Assembly (NCBI GenBank): GCA_019638285.1
Contig: JAHBUB010000027.1
Span: 1 to 51,374, forward strand
Direction of reading: 5' to 3'
Length of the DNA stretch: 51,374 nucleotides
DNA from: Cyclobacteriaceae bacterium
GTDB lineage: Bacteria > Bacteroidota > Bacteroidia > Cytophagales > Cyclobacteriaceae
In this document: piece after piece, positions 24,953 through 35,200 of the stretch
Position numbering within the stretch: position 1 is the first letter of the stretch
How the letters are laid out: every line of letters begins with the position of its first letter
The notes under the pieces: model-generated
The model's database searches: none
Told to the model about the DNA's origin: nothing
Seen by the model: the letters and a program-made list of their open reading frames with translations, nothing else
Made by a program: the position numbers and the translations under genes

Positions 24953-25623
24953 GCTGTGAATTTATATCCTAAACCATACACCGTCTTTATATAATCTTCA
25001 CATCCAGCTTCTGTCATTTTCTTTTTCATATTTTTGATATGAGAATAGATAAAATCAAATTTATCAAGGAGCTCCGCATCATCACCTGATAAATGTTCTG
25101 CAATAGCATTTTTGGAGACCACCCGGTTTTTGTTGGCCATTAGAAAAATCAATAAATCGTATTCCTTTCTGGTTAAATCTACCGGCTTATCTTTAACAGA
25201 AACAGTTTTCCCCAACAAATCAACAGCAATTTCATTACAAACTAATTTATTATTTCCGTCAAATCTTTTTCTCCGTACCACCGCTGATATCCGTGCGCTA
25301 AGCTCCGGTAGATAAAAGGGTTTGGGCAAATAATCATCAGCGCCAAGATTCAAACCTTTGATCTTGTCGTCCATTGAGTTTTTAGCCGTAATAATAATTA
25401 CACCATCTGTTTTATTATTTTCCTTTAGTTTCTGCAAAATCTTGAGACCATTTCCGTCAGGCAACGAAATATCCAGTAAAATACAGTCGTAATCGAAAAT
25501 CAATATTTTCTCATTGGCTTCTCTCTCTGTGTAAGCTACTTCACAAACATAACTCTCCTGTCTGAGAAACTGCACCATGCTTTTTACCAGTTCTTTTTCA
25601 TCTTCGACAATAAGTATTTTCAT
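24949..25623 (-). CDS. OmpR-family response regulator
   Basis: 224 residues: receiver domain with acidic pair E7/D8, phospho-acceptor Asp51 (LLDISLPDGNG) and Lys near 101 (DDYLPKPF), followed by a winged-helix DNA-binding domain (LTRKEYDLLIFLMAN ... FDFIYSHIKNMKKKM ... VYGLGYKF). It likely controls this envelope module, and its order (transferase, PAP2, regulator, kinase) resembles PmrAB-type loci that modify lipid A. Targets are not shown by the sequence. Confidence 0.96.
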   Translation of the reverse strand: MKILIVEDEKELVKSMVQFLRQESYVCEVAYTEREANEKILIFDYDCILLDISLPDGNGLKILQKLKENNKTDGVIIITAKNSMDDKIKGLNLGADDYLPKPFYLPELSARISAVVRRKRFDGNNKLVCNEIAVDLLGKTVSVKDKPVDLTRKEYDLLIFLMANKNRVVSKNAIAEHLSGDDAELLDKFDFIYSHIKNMKKKMTEAGCEDYIKTVYGLGYKFTA

Positions 25624-25650
25624 TGTGTTGCCTTTACCTGCTTTTAAAAA

Positions 25651-26598
25651 TCAATGAATCCCCGGACCAATCAATCTGTTTAGTTTTACTGTGGCTTTGC
25701 CCGTTACATAGCCCAAGCCCAATGCCAATGGGTAGTCCCCCGCCCAGTGCACTTCATTGTTAATCATTGCAAAACAGACAATCCCCATTAGTCCATATGC
25801 CACTGGCTTTATCCATTTCTTTTCCGGGTAATTCTCCAACAAAACAATTGTAGTTGCCATCATCGTTCCCAAATGCCCGGATGGAAATGCATCAAATCTC
25901 GAAACATTATTTTGATAAAACGATGGACTTGTCAACGGGCTCCACACTCCCCCTGGGGCCGTTCTCCGGAATGGGCTTTCCCTCCCCGAAATGCGTTTAA
26001 TGATTTGAGTGGTTAGTCCCAGTACCAACTGTGCTTGCATAATCTGACCAGCCACTTGTAAAGCTCGGTAATCATTTTTTATTTTACCAAAGGCGAATAA
26101 GCCACCTGAGATCAAGATACTTGTTGATCCCTCCCCAATAGAATAAAGAATACTATTCAGGTTTTGAGGCGCTTCATATACTTTAATAGCGGTGGAGCCC
26201 AGATTGAATCCAATTAACGTCCTGTAATCTCTTGTAGGATTAAGATTGATGGCGTCAGAAATATTTCGCACGCCATCCAAAATCTGCTGATCTAATGCTA
26301 TTAGCACTACACTAGTGCCTACAATAAGAGAAAGGGCTGGAATACTTTCCTTTCGGAAAGTCAATTTGGTTGCCGATTGATAGGTTCTTGGAATTTGCGT
26401 GAAGAACCCGAAAGGTCTGGGTTTTGAATAAATATAAAGTTGATCTCCTTGAGGGTAAACCATAACTTTTCTGGATGCCGTTTGCCCCTGATTTGTAATT
26501 ATTGAGTCATACCTTTCTTGTGCCATTATTTCTAACGTCAATAAAAGCAAGGCAATACTTAAAAGAAGCAGTTTCTTGCGCTGGCCAGGATTCAGCAT
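25651..26598 (-). CDS. PAP2-superfamily protein, divergent Arg positions
   Basis: 315 residues, signal-anchor then a PAP2-like domain. The Pro-Ser-Gly-His motif is present (FPSGHLGTMMA) and so is the late His-x3-Asp (H-W-A-G-D). In the first motif, GRESP replaces the usual GRxRP, and at six residues before the late His the common Arg is Met (AMINNEVHW). Several Bacteroidota PAP2 proteins share GRESP, so this is a known-looking subfamily rather than damage, but activity towards the normal substrates may differ. It is 11 bases from the sulfatase-like gene and 27 bases from the regulator, so an operon is likely. Confidence 0.85.
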   Translation of the reverse strand: MLNPGQRKKLLLLSIALLLLTLEIMAQERYDSIITNQGQTASRKVMVYPQGDQLYIYSKPRPFGFFTQIPRTYQSATKLTFRKESIPALSLIVGTSVVLIALDQQILDGVRNISDAINLNPTRDYRTLIGFNLGSTAIKVYEAPQNLNSILYSIGEGSTSILISGGLFAFGKIKNDYRALQVAGQIMQAQLVLGLTTQIIKRISGRESPFRRTAPGGVWSPLTSPSFYQNNVSRFDAFPSGHLGTMMATTIVLLENYPEKKWIKPVAYGLMGIVCFAMINNEVHWAGDYPLALGLGYVTGKATVKLNRLIGPGIH

Positions 26599-26609
26599 AT
26601 TAATAGGGG

Positions 26610-28556
26610 CTATTTACCAATTGCATTTGAATTGCGATTGGTATTTTTCATAAGGCCATTGCTGAACATATAACTTGCGTATTGATACCATGAAATTGCT
26701 TCCTTAACGATTTGATCATTTGAGATGCTGTCATTGTTAACCATCCCATTCTCTTTAAGTACCACAACTTCTGATTCCTTTTGCGGAGATAATATGACCA
26801 TCAACCCGTCTTTGATGAATCCCAATTTCTGATACGTACTTATAAATGCTCTTTCACGGCCTTCTTCAAGTTTAAACATATCGTAACCAAAAAATTTGCT
26901 TGTGTATGAAAAATTTAACATCCCCAACAGAGTTGGCCCAATGTCGATCTGACTCATGAGTCGTTTCATCTCACCGGGTTTTACATGAGCTGGAGAATAG
27001 ATGAGCATGGGTATGTGGTATTTCTCAATTGGCAATTCGGTTTTACCGGCACTGGACGCGCAATGATCTGCCACGATGACAAAAATTGTCTTGGAAAACC
27101 ATGGTTTTAATCTCGCATCACGTATAAATTTTCCAATGGCATAATCCGTATACTTAACAGCCCCTTCTCGTCCTGTGTGTGAGGGTATATCAATTCTCCC
27201 TTCGGGGTATGTATAAGGACGATGATTGCTGGTGGTCATGATTTGAGCAAAAACAGGTTTGTTTTGATTGGTCGTTTTATCTATCTCTTTCATGGCCAAA
27301 CTAAACAAGTTTTCATCCGCCACTCCCCAAATATTTTCGTGATCAATATCTTCATCTTTTAGAGCCGTTCGGTCTACTACCTCATACCCATTGTTTTCAA
27401 AGAAATAGTTCATGTTATCAAAGTATCCATATCCACCATATATGTACTTGCTTTCATAACCCTTTCCGCCAAACACTTCCCCCAGGGAAAAAAGATTTTC
27501 ATTATTCGGCCTTCTTACAATGGATTGACCTGGAGTGGGTGGCACGCACAATGACAATGCCTCCAGGCCCCTTACCGTTCTGGTTCCGGTGGCATACAAA
27601 TTTGTAAATAGCAGGCTGTACTTTGAAAGCGAATCCAAGTGAGGTGTGAGGTTTTTAGTATTTCCGAATGCCCCCATAAAATCAGCACTAAAACTTTCAA
27701 TGCTGATCATTATAACATTTAATTGTTCTTCTGCACCTTCATTGGCAATTCTTCTTTCAATGATAGACTTCGCATCTTCATTAAATGTTGCTTCTCTTGT
27801 TTTTATTTCTCTTCTAAGGATATCGGAAGCTTCCTCATCCGGAATTTTAGCATAGAATTGATCGTAGTTTAATTCGTTATTTCTATAGGCCGCAAACAGC
27901 TCGTACAATCCATTACCCGCTAGTTCATTTACGTAGGTGTTGTCACTGAACTTATGCAAGTTAATTGATACTGTATTGAAAATGAGCACCAACAGTACAA
28001 TATACAATACCATATATTTAGAACGCTGCTTAAAGGAAACAGGAATCTGTATACTACTTTTGATCGAACTCTTTAATAGGTAAGTAGAAACCAAGGCGAC
28101 TGCCAATACCCCGGCAATAATCCACTCCATGGGATAAGATTGTCGCACGTTGCCAATGACTTCGGTGGAATAAACCAGGTAATCAACAGCAATAAAGTTG
28201 AATCGAGTGCTGAATTCGTCCCAAAAAAACCATTCCGAAACAGCATTGAAGATCAAAAAAGAAATAAAAAATAGAAATTGGGCATAAAGAATGAACCGGT
28301 GCCAGGGCTTGGTAAAAACCCGGGTAGGAACCAACCAAAGATAAATTGAAAATGGTATTATGAAGTAAGCAGCATTGACCAGATCATAAAACCAGCCTAT
28401 CAGAAATACATATACTAAATTTAGTATTGTAAAATCTACCTCCTGGCTGGATTTGATCAAAAAGGATATCCTGGTAAGAGTTGAAATTATCACCAGAATA
28501 AGCGAAATCAGCACTAAGAGACCAAGCCTGGACTGTAAGACTTTGAAGTTTTTCAT
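26610..28556 (-). CDS. LtaS/OpgB-like sulfatase-fold phospho-transferase
   Basis: 648 residues from ATG 28556; an extension to 28622 exists but adds a non-signal leader. Five N-terminal TM helices (about 10-32, 42-62, 63-80, 90-108, 143-161, with another near 183-200) are followed by an extracellular sulfatase-fold domain: SIESFSADFMG with metal ligand Glu287, the TGTRTVRGLEA segment with candidate catalytic Thr327, and VADH near the C-terminal third. Members transfer phosphoglycerol or phosphoethanolamine to lipoteichoic acid, lipid A or periplasmic glucans. The acceptor is unknown here. First gene of an operon with PAP2 and a two-component pair. Confidence 0.9.
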   Translation of the reverse strand: MKNFKVLQSRLGLLVLISLILVIISTLTRISFLIKSSQEVDFTILNLVYVFLIGWFYDLVNAAYFIIPFSIYLWLVPTRVFTKPWHRFILYAQFLFFISFLIFNAVSEWFFWDEFSTRFNFIAVDYLVYSTEVIGNVRQSYPMEWIIAGVLAVALVSTYLLKSSIKSSIQIPVSFKQRSKYMVLYIVLLVLIFNTVSINLHKFSDNTYVNELAGNGLYELFAAYRNNELNYDQFYAKIPDEEASDILRREIKTREATFNEDAKSIIERRIANEGAEEQLNVIMISIESFSADFMGAFGNTKNLTPHLDSLSKYSLLFTNLYATGTRTVRGLEALSLCVPPTPGQSIVRRPNNENLFSLGEVFGGKGYESKYIYGGYGYFDNMNYFFENNGYEVVDRTALKDEDIDHENIWGVADENLFSLAMKEIDKTTNQNKPVFAQIMTTSNHRPYTYPEGRIDIPSHTGREGAVKYTDYAIGKFIRDARLKPWFSKTIFVIVADHCASSAGKTELPIEKYHIPMLIYSPAHVKPGEMKRLMSQIDIGPTLLGMLNFSYTSKFFGYDMFKLEEGRERAFISTYQKLGFIKDGLMVILSPQKESEVVVLKENGMVNNDSISNDQIVKEAISWYQYASYMFSNGLMKNTNRNSNAIGK

Positions 28557-28834
28557 TGGGCACAATGAACCGGATAATTCTGGAGAAATTCTGTAGCCTT
28601 TTTTATGTAACGCTATTTCCACAAAATCAATAACCAGCCAGAATTAAGCCCAAGGTTACTTTATGAACGTCTCTTAGCCAAAAATTCATCCCTAGCATGG
28701 GCTATGCGAAAGGTAAGAATTCAGAATTTATCCAGAATTGGATTAGAATATTCGGAAATGAAGAAACTGGTATTTGTCTATTCTACAAAGTCACACCACA
28801 TCCCATTTTCATCGAAAAATAAAATTAATATTTT

Positions 28835-29869
28835 ATGAAAAGCACAATTCAAATATGGCTATTGATTTCTTCTATTTCATTGGCCACCTCCTGTCAAGTA
28901 ATGGGGCAGGCCAATTATACTTTAATCAGAAAAACAATTATCGGTGGTGAGGGGGGTTGGGACTACTTAACTGTAGATGCAGAAGGCAGGCGCTTATTCG
29001 TTTCTCATGGAAATCAAGTAGAGGTTTTGGACATTAAATCGCACAAAAAATTAGGCGCGATTACAGACACCCCTGGTATTCATGGAATAGCCATTGTCTC
29101 CAAAGCAGGAAGAGGAGTCGTCACCAATGGAAAGACAAACACAGCTACTCTATTTGATCTAAAGACATTGGCTAAAATTGCAGAGTTACCCACCGGTAAA
29201 AATCCGGATGCGCTGTTGTACGATACCTTCTCCGATAAAGTTTTCGTATTTAATCACAGTGGCGGAAGTGCTACCGCAATCGATGTTACTTCTGCGAAGG
29301 TGACAGGTACCATCGAGCTTGGAGGCGAAGGTGTAGAAGCAGGTGTGTCTGATGGAAAAGGAACCCTATTTGTTAATCTGGAAGACACCCATGAAATAGT
29401 GGCTTTTGACGCCAAAACCCTAGTGATTAAACACCGGTGGTCCATTGCCCCAGGTGAAGCGCCAACCGGCCTGGCTTATAACCCCAAAACCAATCGACTG
29501 TTTAGCGTCTGTCATAATGAGCTGATGATGGTGATTGATTCCAATACGGGTGAGATAATTGCTAAAGTACCCATCGGCAAACGCGTGGATGGTGCTGTTT
29601 TTGATCCTGTTTCAAAGCGGATATTTAGCTCTAATGGAGAGGGTTCTATTTCAGTAGTTGAGGAAATTTCCGAGAATGAATATCGTTTGGTGCAAACCAT
29701 AGAAACAGTGAGAGGTGCTCGCACCATTGCGATAGACCCTAAGACACATCATGTATTCTTGTCAACGGCTGAATATGGACCTGCACCCGCGGCTACTGCT
29801 GATAACCCTAATCCAAGACCTACAATTGTTCCAGGCACCTTTATGATTTTAGAATATGGTCAAAAATAG
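28835..29869 (+). CDS. YncE-like secreted beta-propeller protein
   Basis: 344 residues. N-terminal signal (a Cys near 20 in LATSC also allows a lipoprotein), followed by repeated blades such as GGWDYLTVDAEGRRLFVSHG, IAIVSKAGRGVVTNGKTNTATLFDLKT and GLAYNPKTNRLFSVCHN. The family (YncE/YVTN repeats) has uncertain roles in binding or sensing. It is divergent from the sulfatase-like gene (about 278 bases apart) and co-directional with the RND exporter after a short repeat patch. Confidence 0.88.
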   Translation: MKSTIQIWLLISSISLATSCQVMGQANYTLIRKTIIGGEGGWDYLTVDAEGRRLFVSHGNQVEVLDIKSHKKLGAITDTPGIHGIAIVSKAGRGVVTNGKTNTATLFDLKTLAKIAELPTGKNPDALLYDTFSDKVFVFNHSGGSATAIDVTSAKVTGTIELGGEGVEAGVSDGKGTLFVNLEDTHEIVAFDAKTLVIKHRWSIAPGEAPTGLAYNPKTNRLFSVCHNELMMVIDSNTGEIIAKVPIGKRVDGAVFDPVSKRIFSSNGEGSISVVEEISENEYRLVQTIETVRGARTIAIDPKTHHVFLSTAEYGPAPAATADNPNPRPTIVPGTFMILEYGQK

Positions 29870-29897
29870 TATATGCGTTTGTTCTATATCCGTTTTG

Positions 29898-29965
29898 TCA
29901 GGTCGGAAGACCTGACTGCACTATGAGGCCGGAAGAGCTGACTGCACTACGCACTGACTGCACTA
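29898..29965. repeat. 26-base tandem repeat with a perfect hairpin
   Basis: Two 26-base units (29900-29925, 29926-29951) share AGG-CGGAAGA-CTGACTGCACTA and a third partial copy of CTGACTGCACTA is at 29954-29965. Unit 1 also forms a perfect 7-base stem TCAGGTC/GACCTGA around GGAA (29898-29915). No T-run follows. It lies between the YncE-like gene and the TolC gene. Confidence 0.75.
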
Positions 29966-30003
29966 TTCACTATTAATAGGCTATTGATCCAATCGTATAA
30001 CGC

Positions 30004-31287
30004 ATGAAGGTACTCTTACTCATTTTCTTCCTGATAAAAGGATTTGCCGCCTCCCTTGAGGCGCAGGACCTTACCTTTTACATCGAGCAGGCAAAGCTGA
30101 ATAGTCCACTCATTCAGGATTACAAAAATCAGAGTGAGGCCGCACGTCTGGAAGCTGAGCGTCTGAAAGCACTTTTTACAAAAGCACAAGTGAGCCTTAC
30201 TGGCAGTTACTTGATTTCACCCATCATTGACAGGGACCAGGGAAGAACCAAACTTGATCTTAATCCATCAGGTACCTCCGAAAAATATTCCGGTTTTGAC
30301 CTGGCGACAAGCAATGGAGGTGTGTATCAGGGCTTGCTTACTATCAATCAACCATTGTTTAACGGAATGCGGTATGAGACCGCGGCTGAACAAACTCTTA
30401 TTGGCGCTCAACTCAATCAGAATTCCGTTCAGCTTACCTCACATGATTTGGAAAAATTTATTACGGATCAATATATTCTGTGCTTGCAAGATTATAAGCA
30501 GACTGAGTACCTCACAGACCTGATTGCAATCATCCACGATCAGGAACGAGTAGTTTCAAGGTTGGTAGAAAGTGGAATCGCCAAACAATCGGATCTTTCA
30601 TTGCTGATCATCGAAAATAAAAATCAGCAGACTTCGCTGGCCACTTATAAGGCTGCTTACAGAAGAAACTTAATGGACTTGCGTGTACTTTGTGGCGTTA
30701 CAGACACTACCTATCAGGTGCTGGAGGATATCGATTTGCCATTGACCACCGATGTAGAGGCGTCCCAGTTTACCGAAAAATACAGATTGGATAGCCTCAA
30801 TCTGGTAGCGGCTCAAAAGATGTTTGAATTGAAATATAAGCCTACTGTAGGGTTGTTTGCCAACACAGGTTTGAATGCCGTGTATGCCCCTACCCTGGCC
30901 GATCGATTTGGGATGAGTGCAGGCGTAAATTTTACATTGAACCTCACCGATGGCAAGCAACGTAAAATTAGCCAACAACGAACGGCTGTTTTATTAAAAT
31001 CCACCAGTTCATATAAAACTTTCTTCTATCATCAAAATCGGATGCGCAAAGGTAAGATACTGGTCGAATTACGATCCATCAATGAAAGACTCACGCTCAT
31101 GGATGACCAACTTACAGAGTATCAGAAGCTGTTGGAGTTTTATAAACAGGAGCTAATGATGGGGCAGATATCTGTAATCAACTACATCAATATTTTAAAA
31201 AACAGGGCGACTACCCAGCGAGATTATGTATTACAGAAAACAAATCAGGAATTGCTTATTAATCTATACAACTACTGGAATTGGTAA
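30004..31287 (+). CDS. TolC-family outer-membrane channel of RND exporter 2
   Basis: 427 residues with a Sec signal (KVLLLIFFLIKGFAASLEAQ) and the TolC two-repeat layout: LTFYIEQAKLNSPLIQDYKNQ first helix, long coiled-coil-like helices, and a conserved-type second repeat around residues 230-420. The 3-base gap to the adaptor and co-direction show an operon. Substrate unknown. Confidence 0.88.
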   Translation: MKVLLLIFFLIKGFAASLEAQDLTFYIEQAKLNSPLIQDYKNQSEAARLEAERLKALFTKAQVSLTGSYLISPIIDRDQGRTKLDLNPSGTSEKYSGFDLATSNGGVYQGLLTINQPLFNGMRYETAAEQTLIGAQLNQNSVQLTSHDLEKFITDQYILCLQDYKQTEYLTDLIAIIHDQERVVSRLVESGIAKQSDLSLLIIENKNQQTSLATYKAAYRRNLMDLRVLCGVTDTTYQVLEDIDLPLTTDVEASQFTEKYRLDSLNLVAAQKMFELKYKPTVGLFANTGLNAVYAPTLADRFGMSAGVNFTLNLTDGKQRKISQQRTAVLLKSTSSYKTFFYHQNRMRKGKILVELRSINERLTLMDDQLTEYQKLLEFYKQELMMGQISVINYINILKNRATTQRDYVLQKTNQELLINLYNYWNW

Positions 31288-31290
31288 ACC

Positions 31291-32205
31291 ATGCACATAA
31301 AACTTAATTTGATAATCATTCTCTTATTTACCCTGGGTGCCTGCAAACCCCCTGTAGTGGGGGAACCCCGCATCCAAGTCAAAGTTCCTGTTAAAATAAT
31401 TGAACTTTCGCACGGTACCGTAAGAGATGAACTCACCTTTTTTGCGAATACACAATACCTAAAGCGCAATGTCGTATCCTCACCCATCCCTTCATTCATA
31501 ACAAGTGTATCAGTGAAACTGGGTGATCCCGTGAAGGAAGGACAGATTTTATATACGCTAGAAACAAAAGAGCGAAGAGCCCTTGGGTCAGAAGCAGTGA
31601 TGCCCGATTCAACGACAACGTCTTTTGGTAGAATCACGATAAAGGCACCTGCATCAGGGATTATCAGTACGTTGGATAAGCAACAAATTGGAGACTATGT
31701 TTTGGAAGGCGCACAACTCTGTACTATTTCAGAAAGCAATGCGCTGGCATTTGCGGTCAATGTGCCCTTCGAGTATAGTTCATACGCTAAAACGGGGATG
31801 AATTGCATGATTGTGTTGCCTGATGATTCGCGTTATATGGCAAAATTTATTACTCCACTTTCTACCATGAATGCGTTGGCACAAACCCAGACCATATTGG
31901 CAAAATCCTTTGACCGCATTGTTCTTCCGGAGAATCTCATTGTGAAGGTAGTAGTCAACAAGAACACTGGGGGAAATCAGCAGGTACTACCCAAAGAGGC
32001 GGTGCTAAGCGATGAGATGATGGAGAACTTTTGGGTAATGAAACTACTCAATGATAGCATGGCTATCAAAGTAATCATCACTCCCGGAGCAATGAGTGCG
32101 GAATCGATTACGATCACTTCACCCTTGTTCAAGCCAAACGACAAGTTTCTGATCTCGGGAAATTATGGACTGCCAGACACCGCAGTAGTTAAAGTGGTCC
32201 ACTAA
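31291..32205 (+). CDS. RND periplasmic adaptor (HlyD-type lipoprotein)
   Basis: 304 residues, lipoprotein signal to Cys18 (LGAC), then barrel-sandwich halves (SVKLGDPVKEGQILYTLET and APASGIISTLDKQQIGDYVLEGAQL) and beta-barrel/membrane-proximal domains. The helical hairpin between the lipoyl halves is almost absent (only about 25 residues), so the adaptor is short and would reach TolC differently from CusB. No HMBD is present, arguing against metal export. Immediately followed by the permease gene (3 bases). Confidence 0.87.
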   Translation: MHIKLNLIIILLFTLGACKPPVVGEPRIQVKVPVKIIELSHGTVRDELTFFANTQYLKRNVVSSPIPSFITSVSVKLGDPVKEGQILYTLETKERRALGSEAVMPDSTTTSFGRITIKAPASGIISTLDKQQIGDYVLEGAQLCTISESNALAFAVNVPFEYSSYAKTGMNCMIVLPDDSRYMAKFITPLSTMNALAQTQTILAKSFDRIVLPENLIVKVVVNKNTGGNQQVLPKEAVLSDEMMENFWVMKLLNDSMAIKVIITPGAMSAESITITSPLFKPNDKFLISGNYGLPDTAVVKVVH

Positions 32206-32208
32206 GAG

Positions 32209-35200
32209 ATGATTTCAAAGAACTATCATCAGGTTTTTACCAATCCCATATTATTTGTAGGCATCCTGCTGTTGGTTGCTGGTGCGTTTTCATTCACACG
32301 AATGCAAACCAACCTCTTCCCAGAAGTGCTTTTCCCACGCATCACCATCATAGCCGATGCGGGCCAGCTACCGATCGACCGGATGATGATTACCGTAACG
32401 AAGCCGCTGGAGAGTGCCGTAAAAAGAGTGCAGGGAGTTACCGTGGTGAAAAGCAGCACCAATCGTGGTGTATGTACCATCGATGTATTTTTTGATTGGG
32501 GACTGGATACCTATGCCAAGCGAATCCAGATTGAAAGCCGAATCAATGAGATCAAGAATTTTCTTCCGCAGGGAGTTAACCTTTCCATTGAAGCCATGAA
32601 TCAATCTTTGTTCCCGGTGTATGGCTTTACACTGGAGAGCAAAGAACATAGCCAGGTGGCGATGCGCGATCAGGCCAATCTGGTGTTGCGACCAATCTTC
32701 TCTCAGGTAAGCGGCATCTCTAACGTAGTAGTAAGGGGGGGAAGGGCAAAGGATTTTGTTATCATCCCTGATCCCACAAAATTAACTTCATTGGGCCTCA
32801 CTCCGAGCACTTTCATAGCGGCTTTCAACAACACCAATTTTGTGTTGTCCAATGGATTTGTCTCAGATTACCGCAGGCTATATCTATCCCTCACGGATAC
32901 GCGTGTAGAAGACATTGAGTCGCTGCGTAATATTATTTTGAAAAATGATGGCAGCCGGATAGTTCGTGTGAAAGATGTTGCCACCATTGAAATACAGGAG
33001 CAACAAGAGTTTGTCATTATTAACGCCAACGGGAGCAATGCTGTGCTAGTCGACCTGGTGAAGCAACCCGGAATAAACTTAATCGATTTTGCAAAGGAGG
33101 TCGAAGTAAAAGCCAATGAAGCCAGAAAACTTTTACCTAAAGGGTATGAATTAAAACCATACTACGACCAAAGCGCTTTCGTGGGCGATAGTATTGATAG
33201 CGTAGTAAAAACAATTTATGAAGGGCTGGTGCTCGCACTCCTTGTGATGATAATTTTCCTTCGTTCCTGGCGATCGAGCCTGGTGGTCATGTTTACAATA
33301 CCGGTAACGCTCGCCTTTACCATTTTGGTACTTTACCTGGTGGGCATCACCATCAACATCATGTCATTGGGCGCGATAGCCGCTTCCATCGGATTGATCA
33401 TTGATGATGCGATAGTTATCATAGAACAAATTTACAGAGGCCATGAAGACCATCCAGAAAAAGATCGGTTCACGGTCGTGAAGGAAGCCATCCATGGGTT
33501 GTTTCCAGCCATGGTTGGCTCTTCATTGGCCACCATTGTAATCCATTTTCCATTTCGTCTGATGAGTGGTTTGGCCGGAAGTTTTTTCAGAGAATTATCA
33601 GATACCATGCAACTAACGATGGTGACATCATTTTTGGTCACCTGGTTGCTGTTGCCAGTGCTTCATCTACTGATCGGGTATAAAGCTTCACTCAAACCGC
33701 GTGATCATAGTGTATCCCATTCTGTAAATCGCCTTCGATGGCTTACCTGGACTTTCAACAAACCCATTGTTGCCATTCTTTTATTGGTTGGATTGGTTGT
33801 GTCCGCCTGGTGGGCAGCCGGTAAACTGCAAACCGGGTTTCTTCCCGAACTGGATGAAGGCACCATTGTATTGGACTACATTTCGCCAGCGGGCACTTCC
33901 CTTGAAGAGACCGATGCGATTTGCAAAGAAATCGAAAAAATTATTGAAGTGCATCCGGATGTGGAATCATATTCACGAAGAACGGGAATTCACATGGCCT
34001 TCAAAAGCGACCCGTCCAACATTGGGGATTATTCTATTCAGTTGAAAAGGAATAGAACAAAAACAACGGATGAAGTCATCAATGAACTTCGGAAGGAGAT
34101 TGAAAGCAAGGTAGTGGCCATGGAGGAAATTTCGTTTGGGCAGCGCATCTCTGATTTGTTGGGCGATTTGATGAGTACCCCATCGCCCATACAGATAAAA
34201 ATATTTGGAGATGACTATGATCGCTTGAAAGTGCTGGCCGGAAAAACCGATACACTTTTACAGGAAATCCCTGGCATTGCAGATATCAACAGCGGCTTGG
34301 TTACGGCAGGGCCCTCTATCATTTTCATTCCCAACAGGGAGAAGTTGAGTCTTTATAAAATTCCATTAACAGATTTCCAAACGCAACTTACTGCGTACAC
34401 CGCAGGCGTTCCCTTGGGGCTCAATTCAAATGTACCTACCCCATCGCCCTTTCAGGCAGCGATGACGGGAGGATTGCAGATTGGACAACTTCAGGATGGA
34501 GAACAAATGCGCAGAATACTTTTGCGTTTCACCAATTTTAAAGACAATGGCCTGGACGTATTAAAAAAACAAATGATCTTTTTGCCCGATGGTACTACAC
34601 GCCCGCTTACTTTTTTTTGTGATATAAAAGTTGTTCCTGGAGAGATCGAATACACAAGAGAGGACCTAAAGTCAGCGGTGATTATTACTGCCCGTTTGGA
34701 AAATCGCGATCTTGGAAGTGCGGTTGCAGATATTAAGAGGAAACTTGAATCTACACTTCCCTTGCCGCAAGGATATACCATCGTATATGGAGGCGCCTAT
34801 GCCGAACAGCAAAAATCATTTAACGAATTGCTAACGATCCTGGCCATGGCCATGTTATTAGTTTTTGCTGTGATCATGTTTTTATTTAAGGAATGGCGGA
34901 TATCGTTATTGATATTGTTGATTTCAGTCGCTGCCCTTAGCGGTTGCATACTCGCGCTCTTCATTGTGGGTATTCCTCTTAATGTAAGCAGTTATACAGG
35001 TATCATCATGATCGTGGGTATTGTAGCAGAGAATGCCATCTTTACCGTTAATCAGTATCGACAAAATATGATAATATCTAATGATGTGGATCAATCCATC
35101 AACTATGCGATAGCCCTAAGAATTCGTCCAAAATTGATGACGGCCATCGGAGCAATACTTGCATTGATGCCTTTGGCTTTGGGAATAGGAATTGGTGCCC

